Below, piece after piece: positions 6,954 to 15,519 of a stretch of 64,000 nt of DNA. Position numbers and translations under genes: made by a program. The notes below the pieces were generated by a model. It was given only the letters and a program-made list of their open reading frames with translations, did not search any database and was not told where the DNA came from. Source of the stretch: CAZNKU01 sp045541135 (GTDB lineage: Bacteria; Bacillota; Clostridia; Monoglobales; Firm-18); contig JAZQIO010000028.1 of assembly GCA_045541135.1 (NCBI GenBank), forward strand, positions 1-64,000, in the 5' to 3' direction. The number at the start of each line of letters is the position of its first letter. The stretch's first letter is position 1.

Positions 6954-8281
6954 AAGAACTAAATGCCGCAGTCGAAAAACATAAACAACTAATTTTGGAT
7001 ACAGAAAAATTTGTGTGGAAACATCCGGAAACAGGATATAAGGAATTTGAAACTTCTGCATATATGGCTGATATCTTCAAAAAATTAGGGTACGAGCTTA
7101 CGATGGCAGAAGGAATTACGGGTTTTTTTACTGTTTTAGATACAGGGAAGTCGGGACCGACAATACTGGTTCTTGGCGAACTTGATTCTATAATTTGTCC
7201 CGAACATAAGGAAGCTAATCCGGAAACGGGTGCAGTACATTCATGTGGTCATAATGCACAGTGTGCGGCACTTGTTGGTATTGCTGCTGCACTAAAAGAG
7301 CCAGGGGTTTTGGATAAGTTCTGTGGCAAGATTATGCTTTGTGCAGTACCTGCCGAAGAGCTTTTGGAAATTGAATACAGAACAAAACTGAAAAACGAAG
7401 GTAAAATAAAATACCTTGGTGGTAAAAGTGAATTCCTTTCAAGAGGATATTTTGATGGTGTTGACATGGCATTTATGGTACACACTTCAAGCAATTTTTC
7501 TGTGGGAAAAGGCTCAGTTGGTTGTATTGCTAAAAGAATTACCTATAAAGGTGTTGCCTCACATGCAGGAGGAGCTCCGTGGAACGGTATAAATGCACTA
7601 TATGCAGCAAATTGTGGAATAAATGCAGTTAACGCTATTCGTGAAACCTTTAAGGAAAGTGATATAATAAGAGTCCATCCCATTATTACAAATGGTGGTT
7701 CAATGGTAAATGCGATTCCCGAAAAAGCTGTTCTTGAAAGTTATGTTCGTGGATCAAGCTTTGATGCAATTTGTCAAGTTAATAAAAAAGTAAATCAGGC
7801 ATTGTGTGGTGCTGCACTATCTCTTGGTGCAAATATTGATATTGATGATACTCCCGGATATGCACCGCTTGTTAATAATTCTGATATGATAAAAGTTGTT
7901 GCTGAAGCAGCACAGTTGGCTATTCCTGAATATGAATTCCATTCAGTTGATAAAATTGGCTCGGGAAGCACCGACATGGGTGATTTGTCTTGCATTATGC
8001 CTGTGGTACATCCTTATGCAGGCGGTGCAGAAGGTAATTCTCACGGAAATAATTATAAAATTAAAGACCCTATTGCCGCTTGTGTATCAAGTGCTAAAAT
8101 GCAGCTTGGTATGCTTTTGATTCTTTTGTCAGACGGTGCCAAAAGAGCTAAAAAAATAATAGATGAATATGAACCGCTATTTACTTCGAAAGAAGAATAT
8201 CTGTCATTTATGGACGGTTTGAATTTGTCGGGTGATAGAATTGAATATACTGATGGTGTTGCAAAAATTAATTTAAAATAA
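6950..8281 (+). CDS. M20-family metallo-amidohydrolase (AbgB/M20D-like)
   Basis: This 443-aa cytoplasmic hydrolase removes an acyl or aminoacyl group from a small amide, as in AbgB, HipO and related enzymes. It has the M20D-type metal-site segment HSCGHNAQ (97-104) with Cys99 and His101, and a VPAEE segment (133-137) with the catalytic and metal-binding Glu pair. The dimerisation domain begins at about 190, and a second His site lies in NSHGNN. The start has GGAGG seven to eight bases upstream. It shares a transcript with the ABM-domain gene 13 bp downstream. The substrate is unknown; AbgB-type activity on aminobenzoyl-glutamate is one possibility. Confidence 0.88.
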   Translation: MKELNAAVEKHKQLILDTEKFVWKHPETGYKEFETSAYMADIFKKLGYELTMAEGITGFFTVLDTGKSGPTILVLGELDSIICPEHKEANPETGAVHSCGHNAQCAALVGIAAALKEPGVLDKFCGKIMLCAVPAEELLEIEYRTKLKNEGKIKYLGGKSEFLSRGYFDGVDMAFMVHTSSNFSVGKGSVGCIAKRITYKGVASHAGGAPWNGINALYAANCGINAVNAIRETFKESDIIRVHPIITNGGSMVNAIPEKAVLESYVRGSSFDAICQVNKKVNQALCGAALSLGANIDIDDTPGYAPLVNNSDMIKVVAEAAQLAIPEYEFHSVDKIGSGSTDMGDLSCIMPVVHPYAGGAEGNSHGNNYKIKDPIAACVSSAKMQLGMLLILLSDGAKRAKKIIDEYEPLFTSKEEYLSFMDGLNLSGDRIEYTDGVAKINLK

Positions 8282-8294
8282 AAGGAGGATCAAT

Positions 8295-8585
8295 ATGTAT
8301 ACAATTTATGTGACTTTTAAGTGTATTGAAGGAAAGAGAGAGGCTTATATTGAAAAACTCTACGAGGAAGGAATCGTCGATGCCGTAAGAACAGAAGACG
8401 GATGCATACGTTATGACTATTATTTTGGTGAAAAAGACCCGAATGAAATTTTATTAATAGAAGCCTGGGAAAGCAAAGAACATCAGCAACTTCACATTGA
8501 ACAACCTCATATGGCACGTCTGCGTGAATTAAAACCTGATTACGTTTTAAGTTCAAAATTGGGCGAATTTATTTTAAACAATTAA
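8295..8585 (+). CDS. ABM-domain small protein (antibiotic biosynthesis monooxygenase-like)
   Basis: The 96 residues form one ABM ferredoxin-like domain: a TIYVTFKCIEGKREAY start, a central G-C-I-R-Y-D-Y-Y strand and E-A-W-E-S before the H-Q-Q-L-H helix. Family members include quinol monooxygenases, haem-degrading enzymes and autoinducer-2-degrading LsrG, usually as dimers. It has an AAAGGAGG site and lies 13 bp behind the M20 gene, so the two are cotranscribed. The reaction is unknown. A role in detoxifying or rearranging a product of the amidohydrolase is inference. Confidence 0.8.
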   Translation: MYTIYVTFKCIEGKREAYIEKLYEEGIVDAVRTEDGCIRYDYYFGEKDPNEILLIEAWESKEHQQLHIEQPHMARLRELKPDYVLSSKLGEFILNN

Positions 8586-8587
8586 AG

Positions 8588-8617
8588 AACAGCTCTCATT
8601 TAGAGGGCTGTTTTTTT
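8588..8617 (+). terminator. Intrinsic terminator after the M20-ABM operon
   Basis: A 10-bp stem with one G-T pair (8588-8597 with 8603-8612) is followed by seven T. Confidence 0.85.
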
Positions 8618-8689
8618 ATGATTGGCGTCTTTAGACGTGGAAATAAACCCCCGGTTCTACCGGGGGATAATAAAAAGCTTCAGCAAAAG

Positions 8690-8759
8690 AAAAACCTTCG
8701 TGATATAATAGTAAATGGTTTGGCGACCGCATTACTAGAAATATATCACGGAGGTTTTT
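8690..8759 (+). promoter_or_regulatory. 18-bp hairpin hiding the tnpA ribosome binding site
   Basis: Arm 8690-8707 pairs with 8742-8759 over 18 positions with one wobble. The second arm holds the GGAGG site (8750-8754) of the decayed tnpA. A TATAAT box at 8704-8709 overlaps the first arm, so an element-born transcript would lack most of that arm while a read-through transcript would fold and be untranslated. Confidence 0.7.
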
Positions 8760-8763
8760 AATA

Positions 8764-9233
8764 ATGATAGAGAAAAACGAAATAAAAAGTAGTGCACATT
8801 CAAAATATAGATGTCAGTATCATATTGTATTTGCACCAAAGTATAGGCGTAAAGAAATATATTGACAACTAAGGAAAGATATTGGTGAAATATTAAGAAA
8901 ACTGTGTAATCAAAAAGGTGTTGATATAATAGAAGCAGAAACCTGTATTGATCACATTCATATGTTGGTTAGTATACCACGCATATAAGTATAGCACAAT
9001 TTAAGGGATACCTCAATGGTAAAAGTACATTAATTATATTTGATAGGCACGCAAATTTAAAATACAAATATGGAACAAGAAGTTTTTGGTGTAGTGGATA
9101 TTATGTGGATACGGTAGGAAAGAACAAGCGAATAATAGAGGAATATATACGCAATCAATTGGAAGAAGATTATACAAACGACCAAATAACATTCAAAGAA
9201 TATACAGATCCGTTTACGGGTAGCAAGAATTAA
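8764..9233 (+). pseudogene. Broken IS200-like transposase gene
   Basis: The frame starts well (YHIVFAPKYRR is readable) but meets TGA at 8863, where the intact relative has a Gly codon. It shifts frame near 8980 inside the VSIPP..IS segment by an apparent one-base loss. Beyond the shift the rest of the protein reads on through the FWC.GYY.DTVG and EEYIRNQ motifs to TAA at 9231-9233. The HUH pair (DHIHML) and the catalytic Tyr codon survive, so the damage appears recent. It is clearly related to, but diverged from, the gene at 129-608, which suggests separate insertions rather than a duplication. Confidence 0.92.
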
Positions 9234-9310
9234 AGGGCAAAATAAAGACAGCCGCACGAGAGCGGCTGTCTGAGATTGTAATGCGGTAGAACGACTTTTT
9301 CGACGGTCTG

Positions 9311-9340
9311 AAGCAAATACCGTTATGGTATTTGCTTTTT
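9311..9340 (+). terminator. Intrinsic terminator beyond IS copy 2
   Basis: An 11-bp stem (9311-9321 with 9327-9337) has a 5-nt loop followed by T-rich sequence. Confidence 0.7.
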
Positions 9341-9345
9341 GTTAT

Positions 9346-10533
9346 TTAATTGTTGTACAATGATGAAACATCAATTTCATAAATTTCCCTTTTTCCATAT
9401 CTTGTTGAATCAAAAGATATCTTATCGCCCCTTACATTCCAACGGTTGTGGAGATCGCATCTTAAATCTGTATTTCCAAAGTTATACGAAAAATCTCTTA
9501 GTATAATTTCAGTTTCGCCTGTTTCGATATTGTATAAATACATATTGCTTAAACGTTCTTCACGAGGATATCCGTCACCAACAAAATATTTTTGGTCAGG
9601 AGAATACAGACAATGTATATCACGACTGAAATATGGTGATTCATATTTTGTGTAATTTTTTGTAAGGTCTTCCAACAGATAAATTCCGAACTCGTCATTT
9701 GCAACAGATGCAGCAAATAAAACTTCTCTTTCGTTTTTCCAGTGATAGTGAGAAACAACAGTGTTATGTAAAAGTTCGTACATATTACCCTCAAGATCTG
9801 ATGTTATAAGTGTTGTCTTCCACATCGGACACTTTTCAGTCATAAAGTTTCTGAAAAGGAAGAGGAATCTGTCACCTGTTGTATTAAAAGTAATATGGTT
9901 TACAACAAATTTTTCGTTTGGAAACAGTTCGTTTGGAAAGGTTTTTAGTATCTGTAATATTGAAATAATCAGTTTGCTTTTACCCGTTTTCATATCCACA
10001 AGGTAAATACCGTCATCGTCAGGTTGTGCTATATTATACCATTTGTCTTTAACACCAGAATATCCGTAACCCGGACGGAAATCGTATATCCTGTTAAAAT
10101 TAACCGCAAGTCCATATTTTCCGTCATGTGAAATATTTGCACAGGCGCGTTCTGTATATTTTTTTTCGCCTGTTTTAAGATTATGAATGCAGGTCTGATA
10201 GTCGTATTTACCGCCACGTATATTGTAAAAAACTTCATCGTAGTTTGATGTGTTGTATGTAAGCAAAGCACCTTGCTGGAAGTTCCATGCAGTTGTTTCA
10301 GCAAATTTTATAAATTCACTTGTTTCAAGGTCTATATATCCAAGTTCACATATATCATTTTTTGTGGGTATCCTGTCTATAAAATTAACTCTGTTAGCTA
10401 AATGATATCTACCATTTTCGTGGTATGGATTTAAATCATAATATCCGTAAAAATAATGATATCCGTCATTGGGCGATATTAGTTTTGGTTCGAATTTTGC
10501 ATCAAGGCATTTACCGAAATTTTCATGTTGCAT
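9346..10533 (-). CDS. Beta-propeller protein, oligogalacturonate-lyase/TolB-like
   Basis: This 395-aa protein is built from repeated propeller blades of the type NGRYH, DGKYG, GDRFLF, DQKYFVGDG and GDKISFDSTRYGKREIYEIDV. The last matches the closing blade typical of TolB-like and PL22-like propellers. There is no signal peptide. The ATG at 10533 is used because AAGGAG lies eight bases upstream; GTG 10542 overlaps that site. His residues in the late blades could bind a metal as in oligogalacturonate lyase, but I cannot confirm the PL22 metal set. It is divergent from the GH42-like gene with back-to-back promoters, suggesting a shared sugar pathway. Confidence 0.6.
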   Translation of the reverse strand: MQHENFGKCLDAKFEPKLISPNDGYHYFYGYYDLNPYHENGRYHLANRVNFIDRIPTKNDICELGYIDLETSEFIKFAETTAWNFQQGALLTYNTSNYDEVFYNIRGGKYDYQTCIHNLKTGEKKYTERACANISHDGKYGLAVNFNRIYDFRPGYGYSGVKDKWYNIAQPDDDGIYLVDMKTGKSKLIISILQILKTFPNELFPNEKFVVNHITFNTTGDRFLFLFRNFMTEKCPMWKTTLITSDLEGNMYELLHNTVVSHYHWKNEREVLFAASVANDEFGIYLLEDLTKNYTKYESPYFSRDIHCLYSPDQKYFVGDGYPREERLSNMYLYNIETGETEIILRDFSYNFGNTDLRCDLHNRWNVRGDKISFDSTRYGKREIYEIDVSSLYNN

Positions 10534-10556
10534 ATTAATCACTCCTTATGCTTGTT

Positions 10557-10585
10557 ATTATATCACTTTGTGTATTAATTGTAAA
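10557..10585 (-). promoter_or_regulatory. Promoter of the beta-propeller gene
   Basis: On the minus strand TTTACA (10585-10580) and TATAAT (10562-10557) are separated by 17 bp. Confidence 0.65.
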
Positions 10586-10603
10586 TGTTGAATATTTTTT
10601 GTA

Positions 10604-10632
10604 TTTACTTTGTTTTTATTTTATTGTAAAAT
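10604..10632 (+). promoter_or_regulatory. Promoter of the GH42-like gene
   Basis: TTTACT (10604-10609) and a TG-extended TAAAAT (10627-10632) are separated by 17 bp. It is back to back with the propeller gene promoter, so one regulator could control both. Confidence 0.6.
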
Positions 10633-10659
10633 AAAAAAGAACGAAGGAAGGTGATGTTA

Positions 10660-12738
10660 ATGAAAAAAAACAAGCATTTTGTTTGGATGCCTCTTATAGG
10701 TTTTGATAATGAAAAAAAAGATAAGGGCGTTAGTGAATTTATAAATAATGCCGGTTTTATACCATCAGGTGTATCTGTTTTTTTGTTTCATCCTGATATT
10801 GTAAATGAACATACAGATATGACGGATGAATTTGTCCTTCATCCTGATAATTGCTCATATTACGGAATTACAAGAAATGAATTCCGTGAAAGACAAAATT
10901 GGACAAACTATGATTTGCGCATCCTTGCAGAAAATCTTGCTGATAATGGTATAGAAGCTTACCTTGGTATTATGGGTGTTTATCTTGAAGATACACGTCA
11001 CAAGGAATGGCAAAGTAATCACCGTGAATTGCTCTCAATAGGTGTAAACGGCAAGATGAATTTGAATCCCTTAAAAAGATTTAAAGATGGTACGTACTAT
11101 GAGGACTTCTTTGCAGAAAAGGTAGTAAAGGCGACTGTTGATTATGGATTTGCCGGAATTCATGTTTCCGATTTTTTCTGTCCTCCTGAACATTCAATAG
11201 TAAATGGAGATTTTTCAGCGGATATGGTAGAGCAATTTTTGCTATACAGCAAATTGTCTTTGCCTGATTGCATAAACTCACGTATGAGCTTTGACGAAAA
11301 AGAAGATATACTAGCACGACAGGAATATATATGGAATAATCTTCGACGTAAATGGATAAATTTTCATGTGTGGAGATGGGAAAAGTTCTGGACTAAAATA
11401 TGCGGTGCTTTGCACAATGCAGGTAAAAAAGTAATAGTAAATAATGCGTGGTGTTCTGACCCTTTTGAAGCACTTTACAGATACGGAATAGATTACAGGA
11501 AATTTTATGAATCGGGTGTAGATTACATAATTGCCGAAACTGTACCCACCGGACAAGAATTGTTTAACAAGGGATTTGTGAGATTTAATCAGTATATGTC
11601 TATGGCTCAGGTTATGTCTGCTTATAATCCGAACAAAAAGTTACTTACATTGCTTGGTGTAAAGGATTGTACAGAGGAATGGGATGTACTTCATCACGCA
11701 CCAACTCGTCTGGAAAGAGATATGTACGCACTTGCTACTTTATATAAACAGGTAGATGGAAAATTTAAAAACTCAACCGACGGCTATGTGTATACATTAG
11801 GTGACGGGATTGTGGCGGATGAATGGGAATGGATACGTGAACGCAGTGACATTGCATTTAGTGAAGTGCCACAAAAAATTCTTGCTACTTCGGTTATATG
11901 GTCAGACAATGCACACAATGAACTTTTGAATGACTATTTAAAAAGCAGACGACCATCATTACATAAGCAGATGTATGAACTTTTAAACCACAATACTTCT
12001 TTTGGTGCTGTTGTCCGTACGGATGAACTTGAAAATACAAATGGAGCAATATTTGTTCCGAATTTTGACTTGCTTTCGGAAGAGGAAAAAAATAAGGTTA
12101 TTTCGTACAACAAGGGGGCTGTTATATGTACTGTTCCCCTAAGCTTTGCAAAAGAAAACATAAAATATTCACTTTGTTTTGAGGATAAATTTGCCAAATA
12201 TAAAATGTGCGCATTTGTATTGAATGCAAAAAATGTTGAAACAATAAAAACAAAGATAGATGAATGTTTTTCAATGGGAGAGGTTGTTTCGGAACCTGAA
12301 GGAATACCGGAATTCTGGACAGATGCACGTTTCTTTAAAACTCCGATGCCTTTTCGGGCAATGTCTGATGCTTTTTTAAATAGTCTTGCATATCTGATAA
12401 ATCATATAAATGGTGATATATTTGAATCCGATGCACGCATCCTAACTGTTTTACTTAATAATGGTAAATACCGCCTGTTTGTATTCAATTTTGATAATGT
12501 TTATGCAGGATTTAAGATATTTATAAATAAAACTTTCGGTAAAATTGAAATCGTAAGTAAGTATCCTGTTATTCAGCCAAGACCTGTATATAAGGTGAAT
12601 CCATGGGCGAAAAAATTTGACGGTGCAAAGGCAGAATCCATTGCAATAGGACTTGAATCCGACGAAATTCCGTCAGGTTTTCTGGCAAAGGTTGCACCTT
12701 GTGGTGTTTCAATATTTGATGTTGAAATTTTGGAATAA
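10660..12738 (+). CDS. Large TIM-barrel protein with GH42-like layout, function unassigned
   Basis: The 692-aa product starts at ATG 10660, with GGAAGGTGATG just upstream; two earlier in-frame starts at 10651 and 10654 fall within that site. Residues 1-390 look like a TIM barrel, with segments such as GIEAYLGIMGVY, GFAGIHVSDFF and DYIIAETVPTG. A Rossmann-like middle part (about 400-540) and a C-terminal beta part follow, the same order as in GH42 galactosidases (barrel, trimerisation domain, beta domain). The catalytic Glu pair of GH42 cannot be assigned with confidence. No signal peptide is present, so it should act in the cytoplasm. I do not recognise a characterised family member. Confidence 0.55.
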   Translation: MKKNKHFVWMPLIGFDNEKKDKGVSEFINNAGFIPSGVSVFLFHPDIVNEHTDMTDEFVLHPDNCSYYGITRNEFRERQNWTNYDLRILAENLADNGIEAYLGIMGVYLEDTRHKEWQSNHRELLSIGVNGKMNLNPLKRFKDGTYYEDFFAEKVVKATVDYGFAGIHVSDFFCPPEHSIVNGDFSADMVEQFLLYSKLSLPDCINSRMSFDEKEDILARQEYIWNNLRRKWINFHVWRWEKFWTKICGALHNAGKKVIVNNAWCSDPFEALYRYGIDYRKFYESGVDYIIAETVPTGQELFNKGFVRFNQYMSMAQVMSAYNPNKKLLTLLGVKDCTEEWDVLHHAPTRLERDMYALATLYKQVDGKFKNSTDGYVYTLGDGIVADEWEWIRERSDIAFSEVPQKILATSVIWSDNAHNELLNDYLKSRRPSLHKQMYELLNHNTSFGAVVRTDELENTNGAIFVPNFDLLSEEEKNKVISYNKGAVICTVPLSFAKENIKYSLCFEDKFAKYKMCAFVLNAKNVETIKTKIDECFSMGEVVSEPEGIPEFWTDARFFKTPMPFRAMSDAFLNSLAYLINHINGDIFESDARILTVLLNNGKYRLFVFNFDNVYAGFKIFINKTFGKIEIVSKYPVIQPRPVYKVNPWAKKFDGAKAESIAIGLESDEIPSGFLAKVAPCGVSIFDVEILE

Positions 12739-12742
12739 TATT

Positions 12743-12780
12743 AAAAACACGGCAGAAATTAATTGTTCTGCTGTGTTTTT
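12743..12780 (+). terminator. Intrinsic terminator
   Basis: A 15-bp stem with one wobble (12743-12757 with 12766-12780) ends in five T. Confidence 0.88.
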
Positions 12781-12904
12781 GCTTTTATGTATTATCCGGA
12801 TGGGTATCGGTTTCTTTCTAATACAGCCAAGCTGGAGAGCTCTTTTGTCAATAATAAATGTCTCAAAATGGCATAAATGGCATATTATTTGTCCTTTTTT
12901 GCCG

Positions 12905-12933
12905 TTGAATTATCCGTCAGTAAAATATATAAT
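12905..12933 (+). promoter_or_regulatory. Promoter of the GH20-like gene
   Basis: TTGAAT (12905-12910) and TATAAT (12928-12933) are separated by 17 bp. Between the preceding terminator and this promoter (12781-12904) I see no gene or repeat. Confidence 0.7.
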
Positions 12934-12965
12934 AAAAGATAATTAGTACAAAAGGAGATGTGAAT

Positions 12966-15398
12966 ATGAAAATAGGTTCATTTATGGATAATCGATTTTC
13001 GAACAGATCAAAATACTCATATTATCGTAGCGGAACAAAAGTTCCGTACTTGCCCGACCTAATAAAGGAGGAAGTTGAAAAGAATTTTTATACATCGGAA
13101 AACGGTAATCTTTTTTACGGAAAAGAAGTTTCTTGGCGTGATAATATTCTTTTGCAGCATAGCATAGATATATGGTTTGAACTTGAAAGCAAAAGCTTTA
13201 TTGACCACATATTAATACGTCAGAGTGATGGTTCTGCAATTGGCGGTGTTGAGATATTCACATTCATTGATGGTGAGTATAAAAAGGTTGGAACATATAC
13301 TCCGGAAACAGATAAATTGATAGAAAGTGAAGAATTAACTGTTAAAGTGGGTTATTACTGTGAAAATGTAATTGTGAGATTTAACGGCGACTGTATGCCT
13401 ATTGTAATTAAAAAGATTGATATATGGGGTGCGTGGGATTTTGAAAATACTGTTTATCCCACACCGAAAAAGATAGATTATAGCGGAAACACAATTTCTT
13501 TGTCTGCATTTAAAACTATAAAGGCATCCGGTGATGATGCAATTTTTGCAGCAAATTATCTTGCTGAAAAATTTTATGATAAAACAGGACACAAACTTGA
13601 AGTTTCCGAAAATGAGGGGGATATTGTTTTAAACATAGCTGATGTTGCTGAAAAAGATTCTTATATTATCGACACAACAGCTAACACTTTTACAATAACT
13701 GCACCCAACAGACTGTGTTTGCTTTACGCTGCGGATGCTTTGGTGCAGTTGACAGACAATAACTGCATCAAGCGTTGCCGAATAGAAGATGAAGCGTTTA
13801 TGGAATTTCGAGGAATACATATAGCAATCCCGTCGAAAAATCAGGCTGAATTTTTGGAAAATCTGGTTAAGTACGTGTTTGTACCAATGAGATATAACAC
13901 AATTTACCTGCAGATAGCGGCGGCTATGAGATATGAAAAATATCCCAAAATAAATGATGCATGGCTTGAAGCAAATGAAATGTATGAAAAAGGCGAATGG
14001 CCCATACCTGCCCATTATGGCTTTGTAAGCCGTGACATTTGGGAAAAGTCGGAAGTAAGAGAACTTTGTGATTACTTCGAGTCATTTGGTCTTGAGGTTG
14101 TTCCTGAAGTGCAAAGCTACGGTCACGCGCAGTATATAACAATGGCATACCCTGAACTTGCTGAAAAAGCACCATTAGAAGATGATGGAGAAAATACAGA
14201 CTTGGTTTCAAAGGATAAAAGACCTGATACATTTTACTATCATACACTTTGTCCGCTCCATAAGGATTACTACAAGGTTATGTTTAATATAATTGATGAG
14301 GTTTTGGAAGTTGTAAAGCCTAAGAGATTTGTACATATGGGACACGATGAAATATATGAAGTAGGAAAATGTCCTGAATGTAAAAAGGTGCCAAGAGGTG
14401 ACCTGCTTGCAAATGAAATAAATACACTGAATGATTACATAAAGTCAAAGAATCTTACAATGATTATATGGTCGGATATGTTTCATAATATGCCGTACAG
14501 TGCAATGCCTGCCATAAATAAGGTTTCTAAGGATGTTATCATGATGGACTTTGTGTGGTACTTCCATCTTGACAAGGATTTGGAGGATAATCTTTTGTCA
14601 CACGGCTTCAAGGTAATGATGGGCAATATGAATTCCAGCCACTATCCAAGATTTGAAAGTCGTTCACACAAAGATGGTATGATTGGTGCCGAGGTTTCAA
14701 TATGGCTTCCTTGCGATGAAATTACTTATGCTTTTAACGGTAAAGTTTATGAATTTGTATATGCTGCTGAAGGAATGTGGAACAGTGATTACGACAGCAC
14801 AATGAAACTTTCGTATAACGAAATCATAAAGCCGATTATGAACAGTGCTCTTACAAACATAGGTGACTTAAAATGTGACGGTTCTGAAAAGACAATAAAC
14901 ATCTGCGGTGACAGAAAAAATATCCCTTACGATATAAGAGACATTATTCCATATGATGGTGCATTAAAAGTTAATATGGCAAATCCAAAATGTGAAATAC
15001 AGTTAAATGAATTTTCCAATGTGATTTCCTTTGTACATGCTACAAATAAAAACGACCGAAAGGTTATGTGGGCAAAACCGCCTAAAATTGGTGAGTATGT
15101 AATAATTTATGAAGACGGTTCAACCTATACGCAAGATATTATATACTGTGCAAACATATATAAATACCGTTCTGTTTACGGTGACAGAATAAAATCCGCT
15201 TTGTTCCGCCACCAGGGTTATGTAGGGGCGTATCTTGCACAGCCTTTGTGTGGAAAAACATACAACGGTGAAGATTATACACTTGGAAAATACAGCATCA
15301 AAAATCCGTATCCTGAAAGGAAAATTAAATCAATAATGATTAACCATTCCGAAGATACAGATACCGAAATTTTATTGTTTGATGTAAAATGTCAATGA
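12966..15398 (+). CDS. GH20-like beta-hexosaminidase-type glycosidase, intracellular
   Basis: This 810-aa protein starts at ATG 12966, with AAAGGAG eight bases upstream. Residues 50-150 resemble a discoidin-like beta-sandwich, and 165-270 resemble the alpha/beta domain that precedes GH20 barrels. A barrel of about 275-600 carries HMGHDE with Asp461-Glu462 in place of the family's H-x-G-G-D-E, the pair that in GH20 orients the N-acetyl group and donates the proton. A C-terminal beta-sandwich follows. There is no signal peptide or anchor. The Gly to His change beside the catalytic pair and the DUF-like ends suggest an unusual amino-sugar substrate. It belongs with the downstream Gfo/Idh gene in context. 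Confidence 0.75.
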   Translation: MKIGSFMDNRFSNRSKYSYYRSGTKVPYLPDLIKEEVEKNFYTSENGNLFYGKEVSWRDNILLQHSIDIWFELESKSFIDHILIRQSDGSAIGGVEIFTFIDGEYKKVGTYTPETDKLIESEELTVKVGYYCENVIVRFNGDCMPIVIKKIDIWGAWDFENTVYPTPKKIDYSGNTISLSAFKTIKASGDDAIFAANYLAEKFYDKTGHKLEVSENEGDIVLNIADVAEKDSYIIDTTANTFTITAPNRLCLLYAADALVQLTDNNCIKRCRIEDEAFMEFRGIHIAIPSKNQAEFLENLVKYVFVPMRYNTIYLQIAAAMRYEKYPKINDAWLEANEMYEKGEWPIPAHYGFVSRDIWEKSEVRELCDYFESFGLEVVPEVQSYGHAQYITMAYPELAEKAPLEDDGENTDLVSKDKRPDTFYYHTLCPLHKDYYKVMFNIIDEVLEVVKPKRFVHMGHDEIYEVGKCPECKKVPRGDLLANEINTLNDYIKSKNLTMIIWSDMFHNMPYSAMPAINKVSKDVIMMDFVWYFHLDKDLEDNLLSHGFKVMMGNMNSSHYPRFESRSHKDGMIGAEVSIWLPCDEITYAFNGKVYEFVYAAEGMWNSDYDSTMKLSYNEIIKPIMNSALTNIGDLKCDGSEKTINICGDRKNIPYDIRDIIPYDGALKVNMANPKCEIQLNEFSNVISFVHATNKNDRKVMWAKPPKIGEYVIIYEDGSTYTQDIIYCANIYKYRSVYGDRIKSALFRHQGYVGAYLAQPLCGKTYNGEDYTLGKYSIKNPYPERKIKSIMINHSEDTDTEILLFDVKCQ

Positions 15399-15519
15399 TT
15401 TATTATGTTTAAATTAAAAGTATTTAAAATAATATAAAGAAAACTTAAAATTTTCTAAATACAATTTGAATGTATTGTTTTATACTTAAAATGTATTTTT
15501 TTATAAAGGAGAATATGTT

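Larger units (their letters stand above)
8624..9310 (+). mobile_element. IS200/IS605-family element, copy 2 (decayed)
   Basis: The element has a left-end hairpin with 8-bp arms (8648-8655/8659-8666) and a 3-nt loop 98 bp before the tnpA start, the same spacing as in copy 1. It carries a broken tnpA and a right-end hairpin with 10-bp arms (9246-9255/9262-9271). The orientation is opposite to copy 1, and the two bracket 8 kb. The ends are approximate. Confidence 0.75.

Noticed and set aside
129..9233. Composite transposon bounded by the two IS200-type copies
   Set aside because: The copies are in opposite orientation and diverged, one is broken, and IS200-type elements do not move DNA segments as compound transposons in the classic way.
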